Source of the DNA: Perlabentimonas gracilis
GTDB taxonomy: Bacteria > Bacteroidota > Bacteroidia > Bacteroidales > Tenuifilaceae
Length of the DNA stretch: 64,000 bases
Assembly (NCBI RefSeq): GCF_011174675.1
Contig: NZ_JAANIG010000002.1
Coordinates: forward strand, 124,001 to 188,000
Direction of reading: 5' to 3'
The position numbers and the translations under genes are program-made. Of the stretch, positions 48,311-57,060 are shown piece by piece (the stretch's first letter is position 1; every line of letters starts with the position of its first letter). The notes beneath the pieces are model-generated. The model had not been told where the DNA came from. It saw only the letters and a list, made by a program, of their open reading frames with translations, and did not search any database.

Positions 48311-48967
48311 ATGAGAATACATTTAAAAATCCAAAGCAATGGTCAAATTGTACCATTTAACCACCAACACAAGTTGGTTGGAACTATTCATAAATGGTTA
48401 GGATGGAACAATCACCATGGAAATGTTTCCCTATTTTCCTTTTCCTGGCTAGCTGGAGGGAAAAAAGATAACGCAATGTTACACTTTAAAAATGGTAGTT
48501 CCTTCTTCTTTAGCGCATTTGAAGAAGAGATAGTAAAGAAAATGATTTCAGGTATCCAGCAAGATCCTTCCATGTTTGATGGTTTAAAGGTTGTTGAACT
48601 TGTTATTCAGGAAGATCCAGATTTGTCATCTGTTAGTAGTTTTCAAGTAGCTAGCCCAATTCTCATTAAGCGAAGGGTTGATAATAGAATTGACCATATT
48701 CTTTACGATGACCCAAAAGCTGGTGAATACCTAAAAGAAACGCTACAAACCAGAATGAAAGAGGTTGGCCTTATTGATGAGAGCCTTGAGATTCATTTTG
48801 ACTCTAATTCACCCTACGCCAAGCGAAAAAACCTTGTCTACAACAATGTAAACAACATCTGCAGCTGGTGTCCGGTAATAATAAATGCCAAAACCGAAAC
48901 AAAGCAATTTGCTTGGAATGTGGGGTTAGGCAATTCAACGGGGATTGGTTTGGGGGCGATAAGGTAA
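48311..48967 (+). CDS. cas6: CRISPR pre-crRNA endonuclease Cas6
   Basis: 218 residues. RAMP fold: N-terminal MRIHLKIQSNG, and the G-rich loop at the extreme C-terminus GLGNSTGIGLGAIR, a Cas6 hallmark. Catalytic residues are not obvious; His residues near the N-terminus (FNHQHKLVG) are candidates. It would cut inside each repeat, leaving the 8-nt 5' handle ATTGAAAT. A palindromic REP element lies just after its stop. Confidence 0.85.
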   Translation: MRIHLKIQSNGQIVPFNHQHKLVGTIHKWLGWNNHHGNVSLFSFSWLAGGKKDNAMLHFKNGSSFFFSAFEEEIVKKMISGIQQDPSMFDGLKVVELVIQEDPDLSSVSSFQVASPILIKRRVDNRIDHILYDDPKAGEYLKETLQTRMKEVGLIDESLEIHFDSNSPYAKRKNLVYNNVNNICSWCPVIINAKTETKQFAWNVGLGNSTGIGLGAIR

Positions 48968-48977
48968 TGGATTAACC

Positions 48978-49010
48978 AAACCTGACAGGTTTTCAAAGCC
49001 TGTCAGGTTT
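48978..49010. repeat. REP-type palindrome copy 1 (after cas6)
   Basis: Perfect 12-bp stem AAACCTGACAGG/CCTGTCAGGTTT with a 9-nt loop. One of six copies in 48978-56558. Confidence 0.9.
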
Positions 49011-49026
49011 ATAAACAGATAACGCT

Positions 49027-49626
49027 ATGTACATAGTAAAATACTCAGGCCCATTCGGTTTTATTAAACCTTGGACAGCGGTTAGAGACATCGAAACTTT
49101 CAGCCAGCAATTCCTTACACCATCAATCGTTGAAGGAATTGAGAAAAAATTGTTCCCAGAGTTGCTCGATGAGAAAGGAGTTGTAAAAAAGATTATCCGA
49201 CACCGGATTAATTATTGTGGAATAGATGTGCAGCAAGAAAAAACTTGGTCGAAAGGAGGATTTCAAAAAGAGAAAAAGAAGGATTCCGATGGCAGAGAGT
49301 ACTTTAAAGCCAAGAATTTTGGCATAATTAATCGTGGAGTACTTCTTGAGCCTAATATATACCTTGCTTTTAATTCAAAAGAGGATGCTGAAAGGGCTTT
49401 TGAGCAAACCATTTGCTTGTGCCGAAACGAGGATTTACTACACCCCGTAACCTTGACCCAAATAAGCGAAGAGGAATTTAACGGCATTAATGGCTTTGAG
49501 TTAATCTTTTCTGATGAACAAAACGGATTTAAAGTTGGACATAACCGCTTTGACAATGCAAGTGAAATGTATGGTGATTTGGTTGTGTATGGAAACCCTA
49601 TAAGAGATGGCAATGGATTCGCTTAA
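49027..49626 (+). CDS. Cas5-type RAMP protein (by position)
   Basis: 199 residues beginning MYIVKYSGPFGFIKPWTAVRD. The gene stands between cas6 and cas3 and overlaps cas3 by 20 bp. The N-terminal GPF...KPW pattern fits Cas5, but I could not identify a family signature with certainty. It would bind the 5' handle of the crRNA and position the large subunit. A REP copy lies 17 bp upstream of its start. Confidence 0.7.
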   Translation: MYIVKYSGPFGFIKPWTAVRDIETFSQQFLTPSIVEGIEKKLFPELLDEKGVVKKIIRHRINYCGIDVQQEKTWSKGGFQKEKKKDSDGREYFKAKNFGIINRGVLLEPNIYLAFNSKEDAERAFEQTICLCRNEDLLHPVTLTQISEEEFNGINGFELIFSDEQNGFKVGHNRFDNASEMYGDLVVYGNPIRDGNGFA

Positions 49627-51772
49627 TAGTATTCTTGCAAAAAGTATAAATTATGGCGGGACTACTTTACTCGACCATACTGAGCATGTGGTGTCGGCTA
49701 TTAAATGTTTTTCAAAATCTTTGGGTAAAGAGTTTAATATATATTTGGTCACTAAGGGAGCCATACTCCATGATTTGGGCAAAGCACACCCATACTTCCA
49801 GAATCGTATAAAAAACATTTCATCCAAGTCGTTAGTTGAAGAACGAGATGATAATTACGTTCATAGGCATGAGCTATCCTCACTTGCTTTTCTTCCTGCA
49901 TTCCCCAAAAATGAGTGGAATACAATAATTGATATGGTTGTAGCACACCATAAGTCGATTGTTAACGATAGCCGTGAGAGGGGGATTGTTGATATTGATA
50001 ACAAGTACAGGAAATGGATTGATAATCACCTAAAAGACTGGGAAGAGTGGAGTTTATATGGTTTTATGATATTAAACCATTTTGGATTTGAGGCAAATAT
50101 ATCCAAAAACGAAGCAGCGGGTGCACTTACGTATGCAGCATCATATTGCGAAACCAAACAGGTGGGATGGTCGCCTTTAAGGGGACTCCTAATGGCAGCC
50201 GACCACTTTGCTTCTGCATTTTCAGATACCACTGAACAAGAGTTAAAACACCTTTTTGAAATCCCAGATTTGAGTTTTTACTTTAACTCTGAACGAGCTA
50301 GCGATATTTATCCATTATCAAAAGTAGGTACTGACGATAGTAGAAATCATACTATTGTTGTTGCTCCAACTGGTGCGGGTAAAACCGACTTTTTGCTAAA
50401 ACGATGTAAAGGCAGAATATTTTACACCCTACCTTTCCAAGCATCAATAAATGCAATGTGGGAGCGAATGAAAGCCACAATCCCGAATAAAGATATTCGA
50501 TTGCAACATGCAACCTCTAAAATAGTGGTAGGCGATAATTTGGAGGAGCACCTACTTCAAAGCCTCGTAGGGTCCTCGGTTAAAGTGCTCACCCCTCACC
50601 AAATTGCTGCAATTATTTTTGGAACTCCAGGCTTCGAAACAGTTATGCTCGACCTTAAGGGGTGCGATATCATTCTTGACGAAATTCATACCTATTCCGA
50701 TTTCTCAAAGTCGATGGTGCTTGAAATTGTTAAGATGCTTCTATTTCTACACTGTAGGGTTCATATCGGAACGGCTACAATGCCTACAGACCTTTACAAA
50801 CAGCTTCTCGATATACTTGGCGGGAAGGACAAGGTTTATCAAGTAAAACTCCCCGACCATGTTTTAGAAACTTTCAATAGGCACAAAATCTACAAAATAG
50901 ATCACGAAGAGGCGATAGAGGATATCTTGTCTGAAGCGTTTGCAAACAAAGAAAAGGTTCTTGTTATCTATAATACAATTAAAAAAGCTCAGGAGGCTTT
51001 CCAAATACTAGAATCTAAATACCCCCATATCCCAAAAATGTTAATCCATAGCAGATTTAAGCGAGGCGATAGGGTTGAGTTGGAGACAAGGCTTAAAACT
51101 GAGTTTAATGGCGATGGCAAAGACTTTGGAAATGGACTTACACCTTGCTTAGTTGTTTCAACACAGGTTGTTGAGGTAAGCCTCGACATTAGCTTCGACA
51201 GGATGATAACCCAATGCGCTCCATTGGATAGCTTAATTCAGCGGTTTGGACGAGTTAATAGAAAGCGCAACAAGAATACAATCGGGAACTATAAGCCTGT
51301 TCACGTTATTGCCCCCACTGGAAATGTTTTACCTTACAAGATGGACATTTTGGAGAAAAGTTTTAATCAACTCCCAAGTAATGGAGAAGTTTTACAGGAA
51401 AAACTATTACAGGAAAAGATTGATGCCGTTTATCCGCAATTAGACACAAAGGAGATTGATATTCACTTGATTTTCAAAAACAACAGATTCTCAATCCTCG
51501 AACTAACAAACAGAAAAAGAGCAGTACTTGTCGATGCCCTTGAGATTGAGAGCGCATCGTGCATACTAGAAGCCGACCGAGAGAGATATTTAACCGCAAC
51601 TTGGGAGGAGCGTCAGCTAATGGATATTCCAATAAACTGGAAATCCATAGCCCGATACAGAACTCAATACGAGCAACTCGATGTTGGCTCAAATCCATTT
51701 GTTGTACCCCAAAATATTGAGGATTATAAGATTTATGGCTTACAATTAGTTGAACCCAATAATATACTGTAG
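49607..51772 (+). CDS. cas3: Cas3 HD nuclease-helicase
   Basis: 721 residues. N-terminal HD nuclease: HTEH at 24-27 and HD at 55-56 (LHDLGKAH), then SF2 helicase with Walker A PTGAGKT at 254-260, DEIH at 358-361 and motif VI QRFGRVNR at 545-552. Unwinds and degrades target DNA after Cascade binding. It starts within the cas5 gene (ATG 49607 or 49613). The HD and helicase are fused in one chain, HD first. Confidence 0.95.
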   Translation: MAMDSLNSILAKSINYGGTTLLDHTEHVVSAIKCFSKSLGKEFNIYLVTKGAILHDLGKAHPYFQNRIKNISSKSLVEERDDNYVHRHELSSLAFLPAFPKNEWNTIIDMVVAHHKSIVNDSRERGIVDIDNKYRKWIDNHLKDWEEWSLYGFMILNHFGFEANISKNEAAGALTYAASYCETKQVGWSPLRGLLMAADHFASAFSDTTEQELKHLFEIPDLSFYFNSERASDIYPLSKVGTDDSRNHTIVVAPTGAGKTDFLLKRCKGRIFYTLPFQASINAMWERMKATIPNKDIRLQHATSKIVVGDNLEEHLLQSLVGSSVKVLTPHQIAAIIFGTPGFETVMLDLKGCDIILDEIHTYSDFSKSMVLEIVKMLLFLHCRVHIGTATMPTDLYKQLLDILGGKDKVYQVKLPDHVLETFNRHKIYKIDHEEAIEDILSEAFANKEKVLVIYNTIKKAQEAFQILESKYPHIPKMLIHSRFKRGDRVELETRLKTEFNGDGKDFGNGLTPCLVVSTQVVEVSLDISFDRMITQCAPLDSLIQRFGRVNRKRNKNTIGNYKPVHVIAPTGNVLPYKMDILEKSFNQLPSNGEVLQEKLLQEKIDAVYPQLDTKEIDIHLIFKNNRFSILELTNRKRAVLVDALEIESASCILEADRERYLTATWEERQLMDIPINWKSIARYRTQYEQLDVGSNPFVVPQNIEDYKIYGLQLVEPNNIL

Positions 51773-51774
51773 CT

Positions 51775-53097
51775 ATGTACACAAGTTATATAGGAAAGAA
51801 ATTCCTCAGTCAATACAATCGAAAGGAAGGTGCAAATCTTTCCGCTAAAGAGTTTTTTGACTCAGTTTTCTTCGAACTGTTTTTCAACAATGAGCAGCAC
51901 CTGATGCATGTGGGTAATTCTCCATTCTTTCAAAAACCGAAGGAAGATGATGTAAAATTACACGGTAGCATAGCCAAGGCTCAGTACAAAAATCTGGCAA
52001 AGAGTATCGAGACAGATGTTCCAAATATGGCAATTTTCGTTGGTTCACAAGCAAAAGATGTTGGAGGTACAACCTCAGGACAAGTTAGCGACATCGCTGT
52101 TAAAATTAATCAAGATGAAATGTATGCATCTTGGATTGGAGAAGCATTAGGTGTGGGTGTGAGTGGAGGATATGTAATGCTAATTGATGAGGAAGAAGTA
52201 CTTTGGGCACTATACAATGGATGGAAATACTATCGAAAGTACCTAAAACAAACTCCAAATGTTAAGGATAAACAAATTGAAACATGGAACGGACAGTGGC
52301 TTTGGCATTGGGTGAGGCCTTACTTTAACCCCAACTATCCTGATGATAACTTGAACATAGAAACATCAGATGTTCAAGGGAAAATTGCAATCCCTACGCA
52401 GCAATGGTCTAAAGTTGTTTTTGCCTTGGCAAAAAAGTACCCAAACAAAAAGATTACGGCATACGCTTACAACCTATCGCAAACCAATACAACACTAGGG
52501 TTTATTAATCTTTATCTACCTCAGGTGAATAAGATTTTCGATTTGCGCGATAAACTTTTTTCGGGTGAGGACACCGTGCTTAATGAGGAAGAACTCGAAA
52601 CTCTCTCCACCTTTTACAATTTCAAGCAAGCGTGCAAGTTAGGGACCATTGGGCTAAAAGCGTTGGAACCAGCCAAACTACGCGAGTATATGCCCAAAGG
52701 CTCAATACTTTACGCACAGGGCAAAGACTACAAGTTTAACAACAATGAATCATTCTCAAATTATCAACTTTTTAAAATATGGATAGTCGCTATGCTAAAC
52801 AAAACTGAACTATTAGGTTTAGCCACAAGTGTGGCTAATGCTCTCATTGATTTTGAACAAATGGATGAGAGGGGAAAGAAGGTATATTCAACTTTATCCC
52901 AAGAAATCCGTGAATCGAATAACTTAAAAGGTTTTATCGACAAACTGGCACAAGTATTAGGGTATAATTCTGCACATGCCGATTCCTTTAAGGAAGTTGT
53001 TGAACAGGTATTAAAAATGCCTACCGACAGTTTCCCCCTATTTATCACACTTATTCGATTTGAATATTCTTACATTAAATCAAAATCTAACTTCTAA
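51775..53097 (+). CDS. Large-subunit candidate of the effector complex (Cas8-like, unassigned)
   Basis: 440 residues. It begins MYTSYIGKKFLSQYNRKEG with a segment NNEQHLMHVGNSPFFQKP, and has an EVLWALYNGWKYYRKYLK region and a helical C-terminal third. No CxxC zinc pairs as in Cas8b/Cst1, and I recognise no family signature. It lies 2 bp after cas3 and 12 bp before cas7, the position of the large subunit. It is short for Cas8b (usually 500-700). Alternatives: a new subunit unrelated to Cas8. Confidence 0.6.
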   Translation: MYTSYIGKKFLSQYNRKEGANLSAKEFFDSVFFELFFNNEQHLMHVGNSPFFQKPKEDDVKLHGSIAKAQYKNLAKSIETDVPNMAIFVGSQAKDVGGTTSGQVSDIAVKINQDEMYASWIGEALGVGVSGGYVMLIDEEEVLWALYNGWKYYRKYLKQTPNVKDKQIETWNGQWLWHWVRPYFNPNYPDDNLNIETSDVQGKIAIPTQQWSKVVFALAKKYPNKKITAYAYNLSQTNTTLGFINLYLPQVNKIFDLRDKLFSGEDTVLNEEELETLSTFYNFKQACKLGTIGLKALEPAKLREYMPKGSILYAQGKDYKFNNNESFSNYQLFKIWIVAMLNKTELLGLATSVANALIDFEQMDERGKKVYSTLSQEIRESNNLKGFIDKLAQVLGYNSAHADSFKEVVEQVLKMPTDSFPLFITLIRFEYSYIKSKSNF

Positions 53098-53109
53098 AAT
53101 CTTGAAACT

Positions 53110-54180
53110 ATGAACAACTCACCATTTATTTACTTAAGAGGACTTCGTCATGCAGAGCATACCGTATTTGGAGTAAACGAAGGACAGAAGTTTTACTTCG
53201 ACCCTCAGTTTGGACGCAGAATGGCGTATTCGAGTGGACAACAAGTAAAACGGTCAATTATTGAGGCGTTGAACCTTCCATTTGCAGCAATTACTTTTAA
53301 CTGGGAGATAGATAAGAAGGAGAATAAAGCTAGTCAAAAAGAACCACATTCTCCTTGCGACCCAACTTTTTCAGACCAATTGCTTGGCGGCTACATGAAA
53401 GCCGAAAGTGGTAGTATGACAGTAAAAAGAAGAAGTCCTTTGTCTATCTCAGCCATGCGCCCCTTACATCCACTTTTGGGTGGTATTGAAAATCCAACCG
53501 AGAATTTAACATTCGACAGAACTTCGCACCCTGAGCATCACGAGGTGAAAGTTTACTGGCTCGATAACAAGAAAAGAGGTGCTGAACTTAGTAAAGATGA
53601 ACTCGAAGAATGGCTAACAAGCAACAGAAGAAGCTTGCCAAACAGGGCATTTATTCAGGATCAAACTCGTGCCTCAGGTTTATTCGTTTTCGATGTTGCC
53701 ATTGACCTTAGAACCCTTTTCTGTGTATCAATCAATAGACTTGAGCCAGAGCTATTTCCTGAAATTGAGGAGAAGTTAAGGGCAGCGGGATGGATTGAAG
53801 GGCGCAACATTTTTGGTAATTGCCTAATATGCCCAAGAGAGCAAAGAGAAACAATAATTCGCTCCTTGGCAAAAGCAATTGTTAACTGGCGCATAACATC
53901 AAACCAAGCGCGCACCTTTAGCCTTATGGAAACCGTAGCCCTTGCTATAAGCGACAATGCAAACCAGATTGCATACGCTATTAGGGGCGATTTACGCGAA
54001 GATACCGAGAGGTTGCAAGCCGTTCCAAAAATTGACGAAACAGCAAAGGCCGAACTTTTCATTACTCCAATAGCATCAAGTTACATTGTTGGCTCAGTTG
54101 GTAGTGCCGATGCCCTCGAAAAAGCCGAAAATCGCCTAGTTGAACTTATGATGGCGTTTGATTACGAGAATCAGTTGTAG
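53110..54180 (+). CDS. cas7: Cas7-type backbone subunit
   Basis: 356 residues. N-terminal FIYLRGLRHAEHTVFG, then SGQQVKRSIIEALN, which matches the R...S..Q.KRSI pattern of Cst2/DevR-like Cas7. The C-terminal part (ELFITPIASSYIVGSVGSADALEKAENRL) is not diagnostic. Cas7 would form the crRNA-binding backbone. Assignment rests on position next to the large subunit and this weak pattern. A REP copy follows the stop. Confidence 0.7.
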   Translation: MNNSPFIYLRGLRHAEHTVFGVNEGQKFYFDPQFGRRMAYSSGQQVKRSIIEALNLPFAAITFNWEIDKKENKASQKEPHSPCDPTFSDQLLGGYMKAESGSMTVKRRSPLSISAMRPLHPLLGGIENPTENLTFDRTSHPEHHEVKVYWLDNKKRGAELSKDELEEWLTSNRRSLPNRAFIQDQTRASGLFVFDVAIDLRTLFCVSINRLEPELFPEIEEKLRAAGWIEGRNIFGNCLICPREQRETIIRSLAKAIVNWRITSNQARTFSLMETVALAISDNANQIAYAIRGDLREDTERLQAVPKIDETAKAELFITPIASSYIVGSVGSADALEKAENRLVELMMAFDYENQL

Positions 54181-54187
54181 TTTTTTC

Positions 54188-54220
54188 AGACCTGACAGGT
54201 TTCCAAAACCTGTCAGGTCT
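54188..54220. repeat. REP-type palindrome copy 2 (after cas7)
   Basis: Perfect 15-bp stem around a 3-nt loop; core ACCTGACAGGT/ACCTGTCAGGT. Confidence 0.9.
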
Positions 54221-54240
54221 AAACAACCAACCATCTAAAA

Positions 54241-54747
54241 ATGAACATCACCGGCACCCACTTCGCCTACTATTGGATATGTCGTCGCAAGCTATGGCTA
54301 TTTGCCAATGGCATAAGCATGGAGCACACTTCGGACTTGGTATACGAGGGTAAGATGATTCATGAGAATACATATCAGCATAGAGCAAGTAGATTTACCG
54401 AAATTGAGGTGGATGGTATAAGAATTGATTTTTACGATCCGTTTGAGAAGGTAATACATGAAACAAAAAAGTCAGATAAGTTGGAAGATGCCCACCATTG
54501 GCAAGTTAAGTTCTATATCTGGAAACTGGAGCAAAGGGGTATTGAGGGGGTAACTGGTAAACTCGACTATCCCACAATACGTCATACCGCAGCCGTTGAA
54601 TTGACCGATGACGATAGGGAAAAGATAGTGAGCGTTGTAAACGAAATTGAAATTATTATAAATGCCGAGGAATGTCCCCCTAAAGAGAAAAAGTCGATTT
54701 GCAAAAACTGCTCCTACTTCGATTTTTGCTGGAGTGGCGAGGAGTAA
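54241..54747 (+). CDS. cas4: Cas4 nuclease
   Basis: 168 residues. Cysteine ligands of the Fe-S cluster: Cys14 (WICRRKLW) and Cys154, Cys157, Cys163 (CKNCSYFDFCW). RecB nuclease core: RIDFYD, HETKKSDKLED and HWQVKFYIWKLE. Cas4 trims and selects prespacers and helps choose the PAM. Located after cas7 and before the inserted RAYT gene and cas1. Confidence 0.95.
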   Translation: MNITGTHFAYYWICRRKLWLFANGISMEHTSDLVYEGKMIHENTYQHRASRFTEIEVDGIRIDFYDPFEKVIHETKKSDKLEDAHHWQVKFYIWKLEQRGIEGVTGKLDYPTIRHTAAVELTDDDREKIVSVVNEIEIIINAEECPPKEKKSICKNCSYFDFCWSGEE

Positions 54748-54761
54748 TTTTTTAAATCTTC

Positions 54762-54794
54762 AAACCTGACAGGTTTTGAAAACCTGTCAGGTTT
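54762..54794. repeat. REP-type palindrome copy 3 (after cas4)
   Basis: Perfect 16-bp arms around a single G, so the true loop is formed by the end of the arms. Lies just after the cas4 stop. Confidence 0.9.
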
Positions 54795-54816
54795 AAAAAA
54801 ACGAATTAAAAAAAAT

Positions 54817-55455
54817 ATGTCAACAACCGAACCCCTAATTGCTGGCAACTACTACCACATCTACAACAAGGGTGTAAATGGGCTAAACCTGTTTTATAGT
54901 CCCGATAATTATCAGCATTTCCTGCGAAAGTACGATGAGCATATCGAACCCATTGCCGATACCTTTGCATGGTGCTTGCTAGGCAACCATTTCCATTTGC
55001 TGGTGCGGATTAAGGAGGCGGAGGAGGTTTCAGGAAAAAACCTGACAGGTTTTCCAAACCTGTCAGGTTTGGAGGGGAAGGACAAAGAAGAGAAGTATTC
55101 GTTCTGGGTTTCTAAACGATTTTCGAATCTTTTTAACGCCTACGCCAAAGCCCTCAACAGGCAGCAAGGCCGCCAAGGCACCCTTTTCGAACGCCCATTC
55201 CGCCGTAAGCTGGTCGATAGCGAACGTTACTTCCGCCAGCTGGTGGTTTATATCCACTCAAACCCTGTGCACCATGGATTTACCGATAATTACAAGGATT
55301 ACCCATGGTCCTCATACGGGGCATTGGTGTCGGCCAAACCCACAAAGTTGCATCGCAATCAGGTGTTGGGTTGGTTCGATGGGAAGGGCAATTTTGTGGA
55401 CACGCATAGGCAAATAATCGATTTCGATTTTATTGATCATTTAATAATTGAATAG
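54817..55455 (+). CDS. REP-associated tyrosine transposase (RAYT/TnpA-REP)
   Basis: 212 residues. HUH motif H58-x-H60 (GNHFHLLVRI) and candidate catalytic Tyr145 (VVYIHSNP). It is inserted in the cas operon between cas4 and cas1 on the same strand. Residues about 74-85 are encoded by a REP palindrome (55038-55070), and copies 2, 3, 5 and 6 lie nearby. RAYTs are thought to mobilise REPs. Length is slightly above the usual because of the insertion. The start ATG at 54817 is preceded by REP copy 3. Confidence 0.92.
   Translation: MSTTEPLIAGNYYHIYNKGVNGLNLFYSPDNYQHFLRKYDEHIEPIADTFAWCLLGNHFHLLVRIKEAEEVSGKNLTGFPNLSGLEGKDKEEKYSFWVSKRFSNLFNAYAKALNRQQGRQGTLFERPFRRKLVDSERYFRQLVVYIHSNPVHHGFTDNYKDYPWSSYGALVSAKPTKLHRNQVLGWFDGKGNFVDTHRQIIDFDFIDHLIIE
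55038..55070. repeat. REP-type palindrome copy 4 inside the RAYT gene
   Basis: Arms AAACCTGACAGGTTTT (55038-55053) and AAACCTGTCAGGTTT (55056-55070), loop of 2 nt. It leaves the reading frame open (insert GKNLTGFPNLSGLEG). Confidence 0.9.
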
Positions 55456-55463
55456 TGTTTTGT

Positions 55464-55494
55464 AACCTGACAGGTTTCCAAAACCTGTCAGGTT
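55464..55494. repeat. REP-type palindrome copy 5 (before cas1)
   Basis: Perfect 14-bp stem, 3-nt loop, between the RAYT stop and cas1. Confidence 0.9.
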
Positions 55495-55510
55495 TGGATT
55501 ATTAATCGTT

Positions 55511-56515
55511 ATGAAAAAATCCTATTACCTCTTCAACCCCGGTCGCCTTACCCGTAAGGACAATACCCTAAAATTTACCCCCGTTGATGAAAACGGCGTG
55601 GAGGGACAACCTCGTTATATCCCCGTTGAGGGTGTTGATGATATGTACGTGCTGGGATCGCTCGATGCCAACAGCGCGCTATACAACTTCCTGGGAAAAA
55701 ATGGTATCTGCGTTCACTTTTTCGACTACTACGAGAACTACACCGGATCATTCATGGCCAAGGATGGGCTTTTGGCCGGCAGGATGATTGTGTCGCAGGT
55801 CGATTACTACTCCAACAAAGCTAAGCGAATAGCCATAGCACAAAAGTTTATCGATGGGGCATCGCACAATATGCTAAAGAACTTGCGCTACTACGATACC
55901 CGAGGCAAAGATCTTTCGCTTGAAATAAATCAGATAGAGCAGTACCAAGTGGGTATTGCTGAGTGTAAAAAGGTTGATGAACTTATGGGCATTGAGGGGA
56001 ATATTAGGCAAAGCTACTACCAGGGATTTAACAAAATTCTAAACGATTTTGAGATGGGCGCTCGCACCAAGCAACCGCCACAAAATCCCATTAATGCGCT
56101 AATATCGTTTGGCAATATGATGTGCTACAGTCAGTGCCTTCGGGCAATTCATCAAACCCAACTAAACCCAACCATTTCGTATTTACACACCCCTGGCGAA
56201 AGGAGATACTCGTTGGCATTGGATATTGCTGAGATATTTAAACCAATACTGGTGGATAGAGTAATTTTTAAGGTGATAAACAAGCGGGAGCTGCAGGCGA
56301 AGCATTTCAGCGAGCAGCTAAATCGATGTCTGCTCAACGAGAGTGGCAAAAAGATTTTTATTAAAGCCTTTGAGGACAGGCTTGGAGAGACCATTCAGCA
56401 CCGCACCCTAAAGCGGAATGTGAGCTACAAGCATTTGGTAAAGTTAGAGTGCTATAAGTTGAGTAAGCATTTGCTTAGCATCGAGGAGTATAAGCCCTTT
56501 AAGATGTGGTGGTAG
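55511..56515 (+). CDS. cas1: Cas1 integrase
   Basis: 334 residues. Metal-binding residues: Glu162 (GIEGNIRQSYY), His226 (YLHTPGERR) and Asp238 (LALDIAEIFKP), with Glu241 nearby. N-terminal beta-rich half (YYLFNPGRLTRKDN) as in the type I-B branch. Cas1 with Cas2 inserts spacers at the leader end. It is separated from cas4 by the RAYT gene and REP copies. Confidence 0.97.
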   Translation: MKKSYYLFNPGRLTRKDNTLKFTPVDENGVEGQPRYIPVEGVDDMYVLGSLDANSALYNFLGKNGICVHFFDYYENYTGSFMAKDGLLAGRMIVSQVDYYSNKAKRIAIAQKFIDGASHNMLKNLRYYDTRGKDLSLEINQIEQYQVGIAECKKVDELMGIEGNIRQSYYQGFNKILNDFEMGARTKQPPQNPINALISFGNMMCYSQCLRAIHQTQLNPTISYLHTPGERRYSLALDIAEIFKPILVDRVIFKVINKRELQAKHFSEQLNRCLLNESGKKIFIKAFEDRLGETIQHRTLKRNVSYKHLVKLECYKLSKHLLSIEEYKPFKMWW

Positions 56516-56527
56516 TTAATTATTATA

Positions 56528-56558
56528 AACCTGACAGGTTTTCAAAACCTGTCAGGTT
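56528..56558. repeat. REP-type palindrome copy 6 (before cas2)
   Basis: Perfect 15-bp arms around a single C, immediately before cas2. Confidence 0.9.
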
Positions 56559-56561
56559 AAA

Positions 56562-56831
56562 ATGAAAGAAATGTACATAATCCTAGTTTACGACGTTAAC
56601 CAGAAACGCACCGGAAAGATGCTAAAGCTTTGTCGAAAGTATTTGAACTGGATTCAGAACTCGGTTTTTGAGGGAGAGATAACAGAGGTAAAGCTTAAAG
56701 AACTCAAGCATAGAGCCGATGAAATTATGGATGATGAGGACAGCTTAATCCTCTTTAAAAGCAGGGAGAGCAAATGGCTTGAGAAAGAGGTTTTAGGCCA
56801 GGAGAGAAGTTCCATTGATACAATGCTATAG
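56562..56831 (+). CDS. cas2: Cas2
   Basis: 89 residues, ferredoxin-like fold: IILVYDVNQKRTGKMLKLCRKYLNWIQNSVFEG carries the metal-binding Asp and the R-rich helix. It forms the core of the Cas1-Cas2 integration complex and lies directly before the CRISPR leader. REP copy 6 is immediately upstream. Confidence 0.96.
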   Translation: MKEMYIILVYDVNQKRTGKMLKLCRKYLNWIQNSVFEGEITEVKLKELKHRADEIMDDEDSLILFKSRESKWLEKEVLGQERSSIDTML

Positions 56832-57060
56832 CAATTTGTTGGGTTGTCGACCTAATAAATATTAGAAGTTTAAATTAGTGTTGTTTTAAATTGAGGAGCG
56901 GCAAGGTTCTTTGACATGCTGAAAACCATAACGATACAATAGTTGTCGAACCCCTGGGGTAATCCCATTAATAGGGTTCGACAACCAAATGCCATTAATT
57001 TTTACATTTTAATTTATCGAACAGGCTGTAAATCAATATTTTTTTTTGATAATTTTACGG
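56832..57060 (+). promoter_or_regulatory. CRISPR leader with sigma70-like promoter and 12-bp inverted repeat
   Basis: 229 bp, AT-rich. TTGACA (56911-56916), 18-bp spacer, TACAAT (56935-56940) reads as a near-consensus -35/-10. Directly after it a perfect inverted repeat, GTTGTCGAACCC (56942-56953) with GGGTTCGACAAC (56974-56985), surrounds the predicted start site. The first repeat begins at 57061. The orientation, with the leader next to cas2, sets transcription of the array on the plus strand. Confidence 0.6.

Noticed and set aside
56832-57060. A tracrRNA or class 2 effector
   Set aside because: No anti-repeat in the leader and no Cas9- or Cas12-like gene; the locus has Cas3 and multisubunit effector genes.
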